From the NCBI RefSeq assembly GCF_003944765.1, contig NZ_RWIU01000001.1, forward strand, positions 186,001-250,000: 64,000 nt of DNA. Reading direction: 5' to 3'. A program made the position numbers and the translations under genes. Position 1 is the first letter of the stretch. Each line of letters starts with the position of its first letter. This document shows, in pieces, positions 32,310 to 40,418 of this stretch. The notes beneath the pieces are model-generated. The model was not told the DNA's origin. It worked only from the letters and a program-made list of their open reading frames with translations, and did not search any database. This DNA comes from Hymenobacter perfusus (lineage in GTDB: Bacteria; Bacteroidota; Bacteroidia; Cytophagales; Hymenobacteraceae).

Positions 32310-33236
32310 CTACTCAATACCTACTTGCCAAACGGCCAGGCTCCGGTCGTCGCTACACGAAACTAGCCGATTCCCGCTGCCCGGCCAAATTACCTTGTTG
32401 ACGGAGGTGCCGTGGCCGGCGTGGCGGGCGCGGTCCACCACGCGCAGCAGCTGCCAGGTTTCGGCGTCCCAGAGCTTGATGCTTTTATCCATGCTGCAGG
32501 TGGCCAGCAGGCGGGCATCGGGCGAGAAAGCTAGGTGGTTGATGGTGAACATGTGGGCCACGATGCTCTGGCGGGCCTGGTAGCCGGCCGCCACGTCCCA
32601 GATGCGCAGGTGGGCGTCGCGGCCGGCCGTGAGCAGGTGGCGGCCATCGGGCGAGTAGGCGCAGGTAAATACCGAGTTGGTAGCGCCCGTGAGCGTGTGT
32701 TTGAGGTCGAGCGAATCGGCAGCCAGCACCCGTACCAGGTGGTCGGAGCCGCCCACGGCCAGCTCCCCCCGCTCCTCGTGCAACGCCAGGCAACGCAGAC
32801 TTTTATCCGAAATACGCACCAGGGTTTCCAGCCGGAAGTCGGCGGCGCGCAGCACGGCCAGGGTGCCGTCGGCCAGGGCCACGTACAGGCGCTGCCGCTG
32901 CTCGGAATACACCAAATCGAAGATGGCTACCGGCGGCAGAGCCGTGGCGTGCAGCAGGGTTCGGGTGCTCAAGTCGATTACCTGCACGCCCTGGAAGTTG
33001 TGGCCCAGCACCAGCAGGTTACGGGCGGGCAAATGGAGCAGCGCGTACACCGAGTTTTCTACCCGGGCCACCAGCTCGCCGTCCTGCGCCGAGGCATCGG
33101 CCTGCCAGGCCACCACCAGCCCGTCGGCCCCGGCCGAATACACGGTTTCCTGCCCGGCCGCGCCGGCCAGCGCGTACACACAGTCGCGGTGCCCGGTAAG
33201 CGCGGCGAGTTTCTGAACCTGAGGACGGGAGGTCAA
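32310..33236 (-). CDS. WD40 repeat protein, cytoplasmic
   Basis: 308 residues, about seven WD blades. Clear ones: LTGHRDCVYALAGAAGQETVYSAG, FTCAYSPDGRHLLTAGRDAHLRIWD, HLAFSPDARLLATCSMDKSIKLWD and the final VNKVIWPGSGNRLVSCSDDRSLAVW. No signal peptide. The start is a TTG at 33236 because no ATG or GTG precedes the first blade; the genuine start may have been displaced by the palindrome that begins five bases upstream. Likely a scaffold; partner unknown. Confidence 0.85.
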   Translation of the reverse strand: MTSRPQVQKLAALTGHRDCVYALAGAAGQETVYSAGADGLVVAWQADASAQDGELVARVENSVYALLHLPARNLLVLGHNFQGVQVIDLSTRTLLHATALPPVAIFDLVYSEQRQRLYVALADGTLAVLRAADFRLETLVRISDKSLRCLALHEERGELAVGGSDHLVRVLAADSLDLKHTLTGATNSVFTCAYSPDGRHLLTAGRDAHLRIWDVAAGYQARQSIVAHMFTINHLAFSPDARLLATCSMDKSIKLWDAETWQLLRVVDRARHAGHGTSVNKVIWPGSGNRLVSCSDDRSLAVWQVGIE

Positions 33237-33240
33237 AGGG

Positions 33241-33369
33241 GAAGTTGTGAAGGGTGAAGTTATGAAAGTGCGGGTAAAGATACCGCCCAGCGGCTACCGG
33301 AACATTCGGCGCATAGTTTCCCTCGTACCTTCCGCTTTCACAATTTCACCTTTCACAATTTCACCACTT
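33241..33369. repeat. Unit-built palindrome between divergent genes
   Basis: Left side (about 33241-33282) repeats GTGAAG and the right side (about 33330-33369) repeats TTTCACAA and TTTCACCT, aligning as an imperfect inverted repeat of about 40 nt per arm. It fills the spacer between the WD40 and phosphopantetheinyl-transferase genes; the apparent TTG start of each lies at or inside an arm. Confidence 0.55.
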
Positions 33370-34024
33370 GCCCCTTCATTCTCTTTCCCCGGTTTCCCCG
33401 ACGGCGTTGCTGGGCTTGTGGCGGCTGACGGAGCCCGCCGAGGCACTCTGGGCGCTGCTGCCGGCTCAGGCGCATTACTTGGGCTGTTTTCCGCAGGGAC
33501 GCGACGAGCTGCGCGCCCGCCAGTGGCTGGCCGGCCGGGTGCTGGCCCACCAGCTGCTGCGGGAACTGAACGACGCCCCCGCCACCCTGCATAACGACGC
33601 CAACGGCCGCCCGTTCTTCCGGGAATTACCGGCTTACGGCGTGTCGTTGTCGCATTCCGGCGAGTGGGTGGCGGCTTTACTTTCTACTACCGAGGCCGTT
33701 GGCACAGATATTGAAATGATCCGGACCAAAGCCAAAAAGTTGGCCCCCCGGGTTCTGTCGGAAGCCGAGTTGGCCGATGCCGGCGACGATGCCGTGAAGT
33801 ATTGTTTCTACTGGAGTGCCAAGGAAACGCTTTACAAGCTGCACAGCCGCCGGGGCCTGGTGTTTAAAGAGCAGATTCTGCTCAATCCGTTTGAGCTGCG
33901 GGAGGCAGGTGTTTTGACGGGACACCTGCTCCTCGAAAACTCCCGCAGCCAACACCAGATTCAGTATTTGTACCCGAGTCCGGGCTACGTTTTAACTTAC
34001 GCCATCGGTGAAGTGGTGAGTTAG
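33368..34024 (+). CDS. 4'-phosphopantetheinyl transferase
   Basis: 218 residues from a TTG at 33368; no ATG or GTG is available before the conserved part, so the start is uncertain. Sfp-type motifs: SLSHSGEWVAALLS, VGTDIEMI with the Mg-binding Asp and Glu, and WSAKETLYKLHSRRG near residue 155. It transfers the phosphopantetheine arm from CoA to carrier proteins. The last five codons (GEVVS) are encoded by the left arm of the next palindrome, so the C-terminus has probably been altered by that repeat. Confidence 0.88.
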   Translation: MPLHSLSPVSPTALLGLWRLTEPAEALWALLPAQAHYLGCFPQGRDELRARQWLAGRVLAHQLLRELNDAPATLHNDANGRPFFRELPAYGVSLSHSGEWVAALLSTTEAVGTDIEMIRTKAKKLAPRVLSEAELADAGDDAVKYCFYWSAKETLYKLHSRRGLVFKEQILLNPFELREAGVLTGHLLLENSRSQHQIQYLYPSPGYVLTYAIGEVVS

Positions 34025-34124
34025 TGAAATGGTGAGTCTGACGTTCTGCCTGCGCTACTTGCGCAGCCAAAGCGTAGAACCCACTGAATCACCATCTCAC
34101 TAACTCACCATTTCACCACTTCAT
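34008..34124. repeat. Palindrome with shuffled 8-bp units
   Basis: Left arm (34008-34047) reads GTGAAGTG, GTGAGTTA, GTGAAATG, GTGAGTCT, GACGTTCT. The right arm (34076-34124), reverse-complemented, holds GTGAAATG, GTGAGTTA, GTGAGATG, GTGATTCA in a different order and number. The loop contains TGCGCTACTTGCGCA. The element overlaps the stop of the upstream gene and ends 7 bp before the next ATG. Confidence 0.6.
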
Positions 34125-34131
34125 CTTCGCC

Positions 34132-34740
34132 ATGTCTTTCCGCCGAATTTCTATTGTTGCCGCTGTGGCGCTGCTGTTGTGTACGGTAGCAGTGGGTGCC
34201 GCCCGCGCCCAGGGCAGCCGCTCCGTGGCGGATTTCAGCCTCAAAAACGCTTCTAACACCGAGGTAGCCCTGAAAAGCTACGCCGGCAGCAAGGCCGTAG
34301 TGGTCGTCTTCCTCAATCCTACCTGCGCCTTCTCCAAACTCTACCAGAACCGGCTTTCGGCCCTGAGCGCGGAGTATGGGGCCAAAGGCGTGCAGTTTCT
34401 GTTCGTGAATGCGCCCATCAACCTGGAGGCCAGTGCCGATACTGGCGACGCCGAAAAGCTGAAGGTAAAAGCCACCGGAGCTGATTTGCCACTGCTTACT
34501 GATGAAGGCCAAAAAGTCAGCAACCTGCTGGGAGCCACCAAAACGCCCGAAGCCGTGATTCTGCAACCCGCCGGCGACGGATTTGCCATCCGCTACAAAG
34601 GCGCCATCGACGATAATCCGCAGGTGGAGGCTTACGTGAAGGAAAAATATCTGGAGCAGGCGCTCGACAACATACTGGCCGGCCGCCCCGCCGGCGTAGC
34701 CGATAAGCGCGCGGCCGGCTGTCTGATCAAGAAGTTTTAA
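34132..34740 (+). CDS. Redoxin (AhpC/TSA-like) exported protein
   Basis: 202 residues with a signal peptide (ISIVAAVALLLCTVAVGAARAQ). The thioredoxin-fold core is SVADFSLKNASNTEVALKSYAG, VVVVFLNPTCAFSKLYQNRLSAL and FLFVNAPINLEASADTGDAEKL. It has TCAFS in place of CxxC, leaving a single Cys at that position, plus a late CLIKKF cysteine, so it may act as a peroxiredoxin-like or one-cysteine protein in the periplasm. Transcribed after the phosphopantetheinyl transferase across the palindrome. Confidence 0.85.
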   Translation: MSFRRISIVAAVALLLCTVAVGAARAQGSRSVADFSLKNASNTEVALKSYAGSKAVVVVFLNPTCAFSKLYQNRLSALSAEYGAKGVQFLFVNAPINLEASADTGDAEKLKVKATGADLPLLTDEGQKVSNLLGATKTPEAVILQPAGDGFAIRYKGAIDDNPQVEAYVKEKYLEQALDNILAGRPAGVADKRAAGCLIKKF

Positions 34741-34842
34741 GTAGAAAACTGAGAAGTAAGAGGTGCGAGGTAAGACTTTCGTTCTGGCAACGCGCCATTT
34801 GAACGAAAGTCTTACCTCGCACTTCTTGCTTCTCAGTTCTAC
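34741..34842. repeat. Long hairpin between convergent genes
   Basis: Arms 34741-34784 and 34801-34842 pair with few mismatches, the inner 22 bp perfectly. The loop (TGGCAACGCGCCATTT region) and flank GTTC/GAAC resemble the centre of the palindrome at 42567. It separates two convergent genes and may serve as a bidirectional terminator. Confidence 0.6.
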
Positions 34843-34845
34843 TGC

Positions 34846-35715
34846 CTATTCCTCGTCGGAAGCTGCGTCAGTGGTGGGGGCGTCGTCGGTCAGGATAGCC
34901 AGGAGCTGGGCTACTTCGGCGGCTTTGCTGGGCTCCTGCATTTTCTCGAAGCTGAACTGCAGGTTACGCAGGGCACGCCGCACAATATCCAGGTGCGAAC
35001 AGGGCTGGAAGAAGATTTCGTTGGGCGTGAGATTCAGCTGGCCGATGTAGTGTTCGATATCGGTGCGGGAAAGCACCAGGCCCCGGTTGTAGCAGTTGAT
35101 GTAGAACGGCTCCAGCGGCGGCTCCAGGCGGTAGGTCAGCACAAACAGGTTGGGTAGGTTCACCCCGAACACGGGCAGCTTGAGCCGCTGCGCTACCAGC
35201 AGGTAAATCACGCAGAGCGTGAGCGGATTGCCGCGCCTAGTTTCCAGCACCCGGTGCAGCATGGAGTTGGCCGGAGAATGGAAGTTCTGGGTGTTGGCCG
35301 CAAATTTATGGGCCCGAAACAGGACATGGTTAAGCGTCTGGACCTGGTCGGCGGGGTGCATTTCGGGCTGTAGCAACGTCCAGACCTCGAAGCGTAATTG
35401 CTCAATGGCCCGGTTCAGCACCTGAAAATCGGCGTCGGGGTACTGGTAGCTGTTGAGCAGCCACATGCCTTCCAGCAGGTTCTCGCCGCCCGAGTCGCGC
35501 CACACGCGCAGCCGTTGTTTTAGCCCCTCAAACTGCAGGTGATGAATTAAATCCTCCAGCCGCTGCTGCTGCTGGGTGTCGAGCGTTTCTTCCCAACTTT
35601 CCTCCAGGAACGGAATGATGGTTTCGCCCAGCGTCTGGATTTTCTCCTGAATCTGCGGGGCAATTTCCGGATCATCGAGCAGGGAGATGAGGGCTTTGAT
35701 TTCGCGGTTAGTCAT
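34846..35715 (-). CDS. SirB1-type transglutaminase-like protein
   Basis: 289 residues, no signal peptide. Residues about 105-200 contain QTLNHVLFRAHKFAANTQNF and RRGNPLTLCVIYLLVAQRLKLPVFGVNLPNLFVL, the conserved block of the SirB1 N-terminal transglutaminase-like family, although the papain-like triad is incomplete as usual for this group. The N-terminal 90 residues are helical (HEAT-like). The C-terminus ends in an acidic tail. Function unknown in Bacteroidota; cytoplasmic. Confidence 0.8.
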   Translation of the reverse strand: MTNREIKALISLLDDPEIAPQIQEKIQTLGETIIPFLEESWEETLDTQQQQRLEDLIHHLQFEGLKQRLRVWRDSGGENLLEGMWLLNSYQYPDADFQVLNRAIEQLRFEVWTLLQPEMHPADQVQTLNHVLFRAHKFAANTQNFHSPANSMLHRVLETRRGNPLTLCVIYLLVAQRLKLPVFGVNLPNLFVLTYRLEPPLEPFYINCYNRGLVLSRTDIEHYIGQLNLTPNEIFFQPCSHLDIVRRALRNLQFSFEKMQEPSKAAEVAQLLAILTDDAPTTDAASDEE

Positions 35716-35894
35716 GGAGCGGCGGGGCTGCGGCCGGGGCCGCAGAAGTCAGAAAGGGCAAAGAAACGTATCCGGCGCGGGAGTGCCGCACGCAGCTATT
35801 CGGAAATAACAGCCAGCCAAGGCTTATTTGTTCAGCAATTGCCCTTTTTAGGCAGCTGGCTTTGCGTGGCACACCGCTGATTTGCCTGAGTGCA

Positions 35895-37622
35895 TTACCG
35901 CAGCAGGTTGGTTTTAGCCAGTTCCAGGATTTCGTCGCCGCGGCCGCTCATGATGGCCTTGAGCGTGTAGAGGCTGAAGCCTTTCACTTGGGCCGCCTCG
36001 ATGGTGGGTGGCATGGAAAGCTCGGCGCGCTTCACCACGGCATCCAGAATCACGGGGCCGGGGTGGGCTAGCATAGCGGCAATGGCGGCGGGCAGCTCAG
36101 CGGGGTTGGAAACGCGGATGCCGCGCACGCCGGCGGCTTCGGCCAGGGCCGCGAAGTTGGGGTTTTCCAGCTCGGTGCCGTATTCCAGAATGCCGGCCGC
36201 CTTCATTTCCAGCTCCACGAAGCCCAGGCTGTTATTGTTGAAGATGACGATTTTGACCGGCGTTTTCAGCTGTTTCAGCGTCAGCAGCTCGCCCATCAGC
36301 ATGGCAAAGCCCCCGTCGCCGGCCAGCGCAATTACCTGCCGGCCGGGGTACGTAAGCTGCGCGCCCAGCGCCTGCGGCATGGCGTTGGCCATACTGCCGT
36401 GATTGAAGGAGCCGATCAGCCGCCGCCGCCCGTTGAAGCGCAGGTAACGCGCCGCCCAGATGGTAGGCGTGCCCACGTCGCAGGTGAAAATGGTGTCTTC
36501 GGCGGCCTGCTCGTTGAGCAGCCGCGCTACGTACTGCGGGTGCATACTGGTGTCGCCGGCCTCGCCGGTGGCTAGCTCGTCCAAGTCTTTGCGAGCCTCG
36601 CGGTAGTTTTCTTGGGCTTTCTCCAGATGGGCCCGGTCGCGCTTATGGTTGAGTAGCGGCAGCAGGGTCTGAAGCGTGGCGGCCACGTCGCCCACCAGTC
36701 CCACCTCCACCCGCGCCCGCCGCCCGATATGCTCGCCGCGCAAATCAATCTGCACGGTACGGGCCTCCTGGGGCAGAAATTGCTGGTACGGGAAATCGGT
36801 ACCGAGCAGGAGCAGCGTGTCGGCATCCATGAGGGCGTGGTAGCCGGAGGTGAAGCCCAGCAGGCCGCTCATGCCCACGTCGTAGGGGTTGTTGGGCTCC
36901 ACGTATTCTTTGCCGCGCAGCGCGTGCACCACCGGCGCACCCAGAGCCTCGGCGGTTTGCAGCAGCTCGGCGTGGGCCTCGGCGCAGCCGGCCCCGGCCA
37001 TAATGGTCACGCGGCTGCCGGTATTGAGCAGGTCGGCGGCGGCGCGCAAATCCTCCGGGGCGGGCACCAGCCGGGCGCGGTTGCGGAGTACGGGCAGGCG
37101 CGGCTCCGGGGCTTCGGTTTTCTCATGGCTGATGTCGCCAGGAATCACCAGCACGGCCACGCCACGCTGGGTGAGGGCCGTCTGAATCCCGATTTCGATG
37201 CAGCGCACGGCCTGGTCGGGATGGGCAATCAGCTCGCAATAGGCGCTGCACTCCTTGAATGTGTTTTCGGGGTGAGTTTCCTGGAAATACTGACTGCCGA
37301 TTTCGGCACTCGGAATCTGGGCGGCAATGGCCAGCACCGGCACGCGGCTGCGGTGGCAGTCGTAGAGGCCGTTGAGCAGGTGGGTGTTGCCGGGGCCGCA
37401 GCTGCCGGCGCACACGGCCAGCGCGCCCGTGAGGTGGGCTTCGGCGCCGGCCGCAAAGGCGCCGGCTTCCTCGTTGCGCACGTGTATCCACTCGATGCCG
37501 TCGCGCTTGCGGATTTCTTCGGTGATGCCGTTGAGCGAGTCGCCCACCACGCCGTACACGCGGGTTACGCCAGCGGCCAGCAGGGTATCTACCAGTATTT
37601 CAGAGACGGTTTTCTTCGCCAT
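35895..37622 (-). CDS. poxB: ThDP-dependent pyruvate oxidase/dehydrogenase (PoxB-like)
   Basis: 575 residues, full length. Pyrimidine-binding N-domain with the catalytic Glu in RNEEAGAFAAGAEA (about residue 51), central domain with IMAGAGCAEAHAELL, and C-domain with the ThDP motif GDGGFAMLMGELLTLKQ ending in NNN. It most resembles quinone-dependent pyruvate dehydrogenase (pyruvate to acetate plus CO2), but acetolactate-synthase-like activities cannot be excluded. The C-terminal 20 residues that bind lipid in E. coli PoxB are only loosely similar (KAIMSGRGDEILELAKTN). Stands alone. Confidence 0.87.
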   Translation of the reverse strand: MAKKTVSEILVDTLLAAGVTRVYGVVGDSLNGITEEIRKRDGIEWIHVRNEEAGAFAAGAEAHLTGALAVCAGSCGPGNTHLLNGLYDCHRSRVPVLAIAAQIPSAEIGSQYFQETHPENTFKECSAYCELIAHPDQAVRCIEIGIQTALTQRGVAVLVIPGDISHEKTEAPEPRLPVLRNRARLVPAPEDLRAAADLLNTGSRVTIMAGAGCAEAHAELLQTAEALGAPVVHALRGKEYVEPNNPYDVGMSGLLGFTSGYHALMDADTLLLLGTDFPYQQFLPQEARTVQIDLRGEHIGRRARVEVGLVGDVAATLQTLLPLLNHKRDRAHLEKAQENYREARKDLDELATGEAGDTSMHPQYVARLLNEQAAEDTIFTCDVGTPTIWAARYLRFNGRRRLIGSFNHGSMANAMPQALGAQLTYPGRQVIALAGDGGFAMLMGELLTLKQLKTPVKIVIFNNNSLGFVELEMKAAGILEYGTELENPNFAALAEAAGVRGIRVSNPAELPAAIAAMLAHPGPVILDAVVKRAELSMPPTIEAAQVKGFSLYTLKAIMSGRGDEILELAKTNLLR

Positions 37623-37710
37623 AATCTTCAGAATTGGGTCTGAAGGCTATACGGCAGATTCCGCGAACGGGCCGGACCACCGCCCACCGGCCGCCAATTA
37701 TGAGACTTGC

Positions 37711-38283
37711 TTATTCCGGCTTGCGCCCAAGATATTCGTCGGTGAAATGCGCCCGGTGCGGCTCCTGGGCAAACTTCTCGGCGTTATAAGTGGCCGAGGT
37801 GCCACGCGGAATCGACAACGACTGCCACTGCCCCGCCCGCACCAGCTTCCCGATAAACACGATTTGCCCCACGTGGTACGGGTAGTGCGCCAGCTGCCGG
37901 TTGAGGGCCTCCGTGACGGTGTGTCCTTGGTTGCGGATGTACACCGGCTGGTCCCAGTTGTCGGGCGTGAGCGAATCGAGGGCGGTTAGCAGGCAGCGCC
38001 AGCCTGCTTCCCAGCGCGCCAGCACCTCGGCGCGGGTGCCCAGGTCGTTATCGAACTCGGCTTCGCGCTGCCGCCAGGGCTTCTCGCCGTCGGTGGTCAA
38101 GAAATCGGTCCAGCGGGAAAGCATATTGCCCCACAGGTGCTTCACGATGGTGGCCACGCTGTTGCTTTCGGGGTTGGGCTGCCAGAACAGGGCCTCGTCG
38201 GGCAGTTGGGCAAAGGTCTGGTCGCCGAGCAGCTTGTAGTATTCGAACTGCTTACGGGCACTGGTGAGGTAGGCGGTATTCAT
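37711..38283 (-). CDS. DUF1572/DinB-like protein
   Basis: 190 residues. DinB four-helix-bundle outline: FEYYKLLGDQTFAQLPDEALFWQPN, VKHLWGNMLSRWTDFLTTDGEKPWRQREAEF, and NRQLAHYPYHVGQIVFIGKLV, with three histidines (KHLWGN, AHYPYH) placed as metal ligands. Such proteins are often bacillithiol- or mycothiol-linked transferases or of unknown function. Cytoplasmic. It lies 34 bp downstream of the DUF5694 gene on the same strand. Confidence 0.85.
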   Translation of the reverse strand: MNTAYLTSARKQFEYYKLLGDQTFAQLPDEALFWQPNPESNSVATIVKHLWGNMLSRWTDFLTTDGEKPWRQREAEFDNDLGTRAEVLARWEAGWRCLLTALDSLTPDNWDQPVYIRNQGHTVTEALNRQLAHYPYHVGQIVFIGKLVRAGQWQSLSIPRGTSATYNAEKFAQEPHRAHFTDEYLGRKPE

Positions 38284-38317
38284 AGCACGTGGAAATTGAG
38301 GACGACAAAACGGGCCG

Positions 38318-39187
38318 CTACTGCTTCAGATACTTGCGCGACTCCACCACCCGAAACTCCGGGTCGCTGGCGAAAATACTCTGCAGCGAGCCGATGTGCG
38401 CGGCCCCAAACAGCGCCAACACCCGCTTCGGCTGGGCCGTCAGCGCTTGCGTCACGATGTTGGAGTAGATTTTATAGTCGCGGTTCTTGAACACCGAAAT
38501 CAGCTCCGCCCCAATGTAGCGCGGGTCGATGAAAGCCGTATCCACGGCCGCGTCGGGGTTGGTGAAGCGGCTGTTCGTCACCCTCGCCGGCGTCACATAG
38601 CGCAGCCGGTACACCAGATTGTACACTTCCGGCTGATTGATAGCGGCCAGATAGCGGTATAGCGGCAGGCTTCCGTCTTCCAGCCCGGCGCGCTTGGCCC
38701 CGGCTACTTGGCTCAGCTCCGCGCCGGCCTGTTGGTACAGCGCAATGTTCTGGCCGGTGCGCAGAATGCCCTGGGAAGTGCCGCCCGGCGCATTGGTGCA
38801 GTAGATTCTGGGCAGCTGCAACTGCTTGCCCAGCCGGAACGCCACTTGGTATATCTCGCTACGGCCGCCGGGCATCGTGGCCAGATCCAGTTTGTCCTGG
38901 CGGTACAGGGCGTAGAGGCTGTCGAGGCGGGGCTGCTCTTCGGGCAGGGCTTCCACCGCCAGCATATCGGGGCGGTAGCGGGCAATAGCGGCCGTGAAGC
39001 GACTGATTTCCTGCTGGCCCTGGGCCGTCAGCACATCGGTGGTGGGCTTATCGGCCTTGTAAATCTGGTTGAAATGGTCGCAGCCGACTATCATCACATC
39101 AGCGGCGGCGGGCCGCGTTTGGGCGAAACCCGGGGCACTAAGCGTCAGCAGCGTGAACAGCAGGCTGCTTGTTTTGCGAGAAGACAT
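38318..39187 (-). CDS. DUF5694 exported protein (TraB/PrgY-like outline)
   Basis: 289 residues with a signal peptide (LLFTLLTLSAPGFAQ). The start of the mature part, VMIVGCDHFNQIY, and the acidic motif DMLAVEALPEEQ, together with the C-terminal KRVLALFGAAHIGSLQ, resemble the TraB/ChaN/EreA-type fold in which paired His and Glu residues line a pocket. Family function is not known. Probably periplasmic. Confidence 0.78.
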   Translation of the reverse strand: MSSRKTSSLLFTLLTLSAPGFAQTRPAAADVMIVGCDHFNQIYKADKPTTDVLTAQGQQEISRFTAAIARYRPDMLAVEALPEEQPRLDSLYALYRQDKLDLATMPGGRSEIYQVAFRLGKQLQLPRIYCTNAPGGTSQGILRTGQNIALYQQAGAELSQVAGAKRAGLEDGSLPLYRYLAAINQPEVYNLVYRLRYVTPARVTNSRFTNPDAAVDTAFIDPRYIGAELISVFKNRDYKIYSNIVTQALTAQPKRVLALFGAAHIGSLQSIFASDPEFRVVESRKYLKQ

Positions 39188-39393
39188 AGGAAGGAATAGA
39201 ATAACTCAGGGGCCAGCCCCACTTGGTTCCGGCTGGCCTACCGCATAATTACTGGTTTTCGGCCTGATGCGCCGCCCTATCATATCTCCCACATCCCGAA
39301 ACTTCCTTGATGCAGGTAGATTTATGCGCTTTCCTGCGCAAATGCAATGGCCCGCCGTACTGGGTGGTACCAACGAGCCGGATGTGTCAATTG
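39188..39393. other. Spacer with a short stem-loop, no gene seen
   Basis: Contains an 8-bp stem GGCCAGCC with GGCTGGCC at 39211-39238, upstream of the DUF5694 start. No credible coding frame. It begins a 1.7-kb stretch (to 40916) of lower GC with small or broken genes. Confidence 0.4.
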
Positions 39394-39606
39394 CTATTTT
39401 CTTATGTTTCGGGCAGTAGCAGAAAGCTGATACGTTTTACCGTCTTTACTGAAGGCCCAGACGTTACTGACTTCTCGCAAGGTCAGGCACACCTTTCCTT
39501 GCCTCACTTTGCGTCGCAACAGCCTATTTGCTTGCCGTTTGTCCTGCTTTTCTGATGCGGCAGTTGTTACGGCCATAATTGGGGTGTGCCGGTAAGAGCG
39601 GGCCAT
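39394..39606 (-). CDS. Small basic protein of the MARSYRHTPI type
   Basis: 70 residues, strongly basic. The opening MARSYRHTPI, the middle SEKQDKRQANRLLRRKVR and the later REVSNVWAFSKDGKTYQ match a small, widely scattered family I recall from Bacteroidota and cyanobacteria with no known role. The region between the two motifs seems short here, so it could be an internally deleted copy. No signal peptide. It sits in the accessory patch next to the carboxylase. Confidence 0.55.
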   Translation of the reverse strand: MARSYRHTPIMAVTTAASEKQDKRQANRLLRRKVRQGKVCLTLREVSNVWAFSKDGKTYQLSATARNIRK

Positions 39607-39734
39607 ATGACCTATACTGATTTTATAGTTTCACACGAACTCCCAGCAGCACCGGCAGCATGTATGCGGCCGGGGGTTTGCCTGCGCCGTTGGGGGCAGC
39701 CAAGAGGTAGCATAGGCCAATTGCGCCTGCTGAA
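39607..39734 (-). pseudogene. Possible C-terminal scrap of a barrel protein
   Basis: On the minus strand one frame ending near 39628 reads YMLPVLLGVRVKL then stop, like the last strand of an outer-membrane barrel. No upstream body exists. Weak; offered as a remnant only. Confidence 0.25.
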
Positions 39735-40310
39735 TTATATGTTCCAATTACTCGGTTTTTCAAACCAGTGTAAAATATTTAAAAATTGAATTTCAATTGC
39801 TACATCAGCGAGTCTAATGAATTTTTCAGGAATCCATGCAAACAGGATACCACCTCTGCTAGGGCTGTAGTCATTATAAAACCAAGTGTCAATTGGAGGC
39901 AAATCCCATTCGTCAAAAAAGCTATTAGTCTCTGGGTCAGCGGCACCATCAGGTATATTTTCCCCGTGTTCTACAACCAATATTTTTCCTTGACATATGC
40001 CATCCAATTTCAGCCTATCGGAAACCGAGGTTTTAAAATCAAGCTGAAGATTGAATAGTTCGACAAAAGAATCATGATAATACGGGTCTGATTTTCTGGC
40101 CCATTCCTTCAATGGAATAGGTTGTTCGTCACAGGCAGCCTTGTTATGGCCTAGCATATGGACAAACCATTGTTCGTCCCTACAAACAGGATTAATTGCG
40201 CTTCTCAGTATAACCCAATCGAGCTTTTCTTTCTGCTGTAGCTGCTGCTCGCAATAAGCCTGAGTAATCCGCAGGTTATCAAGAAACTTAGCTTGGTCGA
40301 TAGTAATCAT
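39735..40310 (-). CDS. Hypothetical protein, low GC, accessory patch
   Basis: 191 residues, Trp- and Asp-rich, with composition clearly lower in GC than the surrounding genes. No signal peptide or membrane segment. Visible stretches include DEQWFVHMLGHNKAACDEQP and FDEWDLPPIDTWFYND. Size, acidity and setting are reminiscent of immunity-type or other accessory proteins, but I recognise no family. It starts 24 bp after the stop of a decayed copy of the carboxylase 3' end (40335-40410), which suggests it once directly followed a carboxylase gene end. Confidence 0.6.
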   Translation of the reverse strand: MITIDQAKFLDNLRITQAYCEQQLQQKEKLDWVILRSAINPVCRDEQWFVHMLGHNKAACDEQPIPLKEWARKSDPYYHDSFVELFNLQLDFKTSVSDRLKLDGICQGKILVVEHGENIPDGAADPETNSFFDEWDLPPIDTWFYNDYSPSRGGILFAWIPEKFIRLADVAIEIQFLNILHWFEKPSNWNI

Positions 40311-40334
40311 AAAAGTATATGATGTTTTTAAACC

Positions 40335-40410
40335 TCACACCTGAATCACGCCCAGCGTTCTATGCCTTTTCAATGGGCGCGTATTTGACCATGCTGATGC
40401 TTTGCGAAAT
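40335..40410 (-). pseudogene. Decayed duplicate of the carboxylase gene 3' end
   Basis: 76 bp aligning to 40916-40990 with seven mismatches and one extra base (about 89 % identity). On the minus strand it reads ISQSISMVKYAPIEKA then TAG, against ISQGISMANHAPIEKAY in the intact gene; the one-base indel restores the frame only for the last VIQV and stop. Homology ends abruptly on both sides, at GAAAT on the right and just past the TGA on the left. It has no independent function visible. Confidence 0.85.
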
Positions 40411-40418
40411 CATATAGG

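Noticed and set aside
34008..34124. CRISPR array
   Set aside because: The tandem units are 8 bp, with no 25-37-bp repeats, no unique spacers and no cas genes; the arrangement is palindromic.
34132..34740. Thioredoxin-type disulfide reductase
   Set aside because: The active-site position reads TCAFS with one Cys, so a CxxC redox pair is absent.
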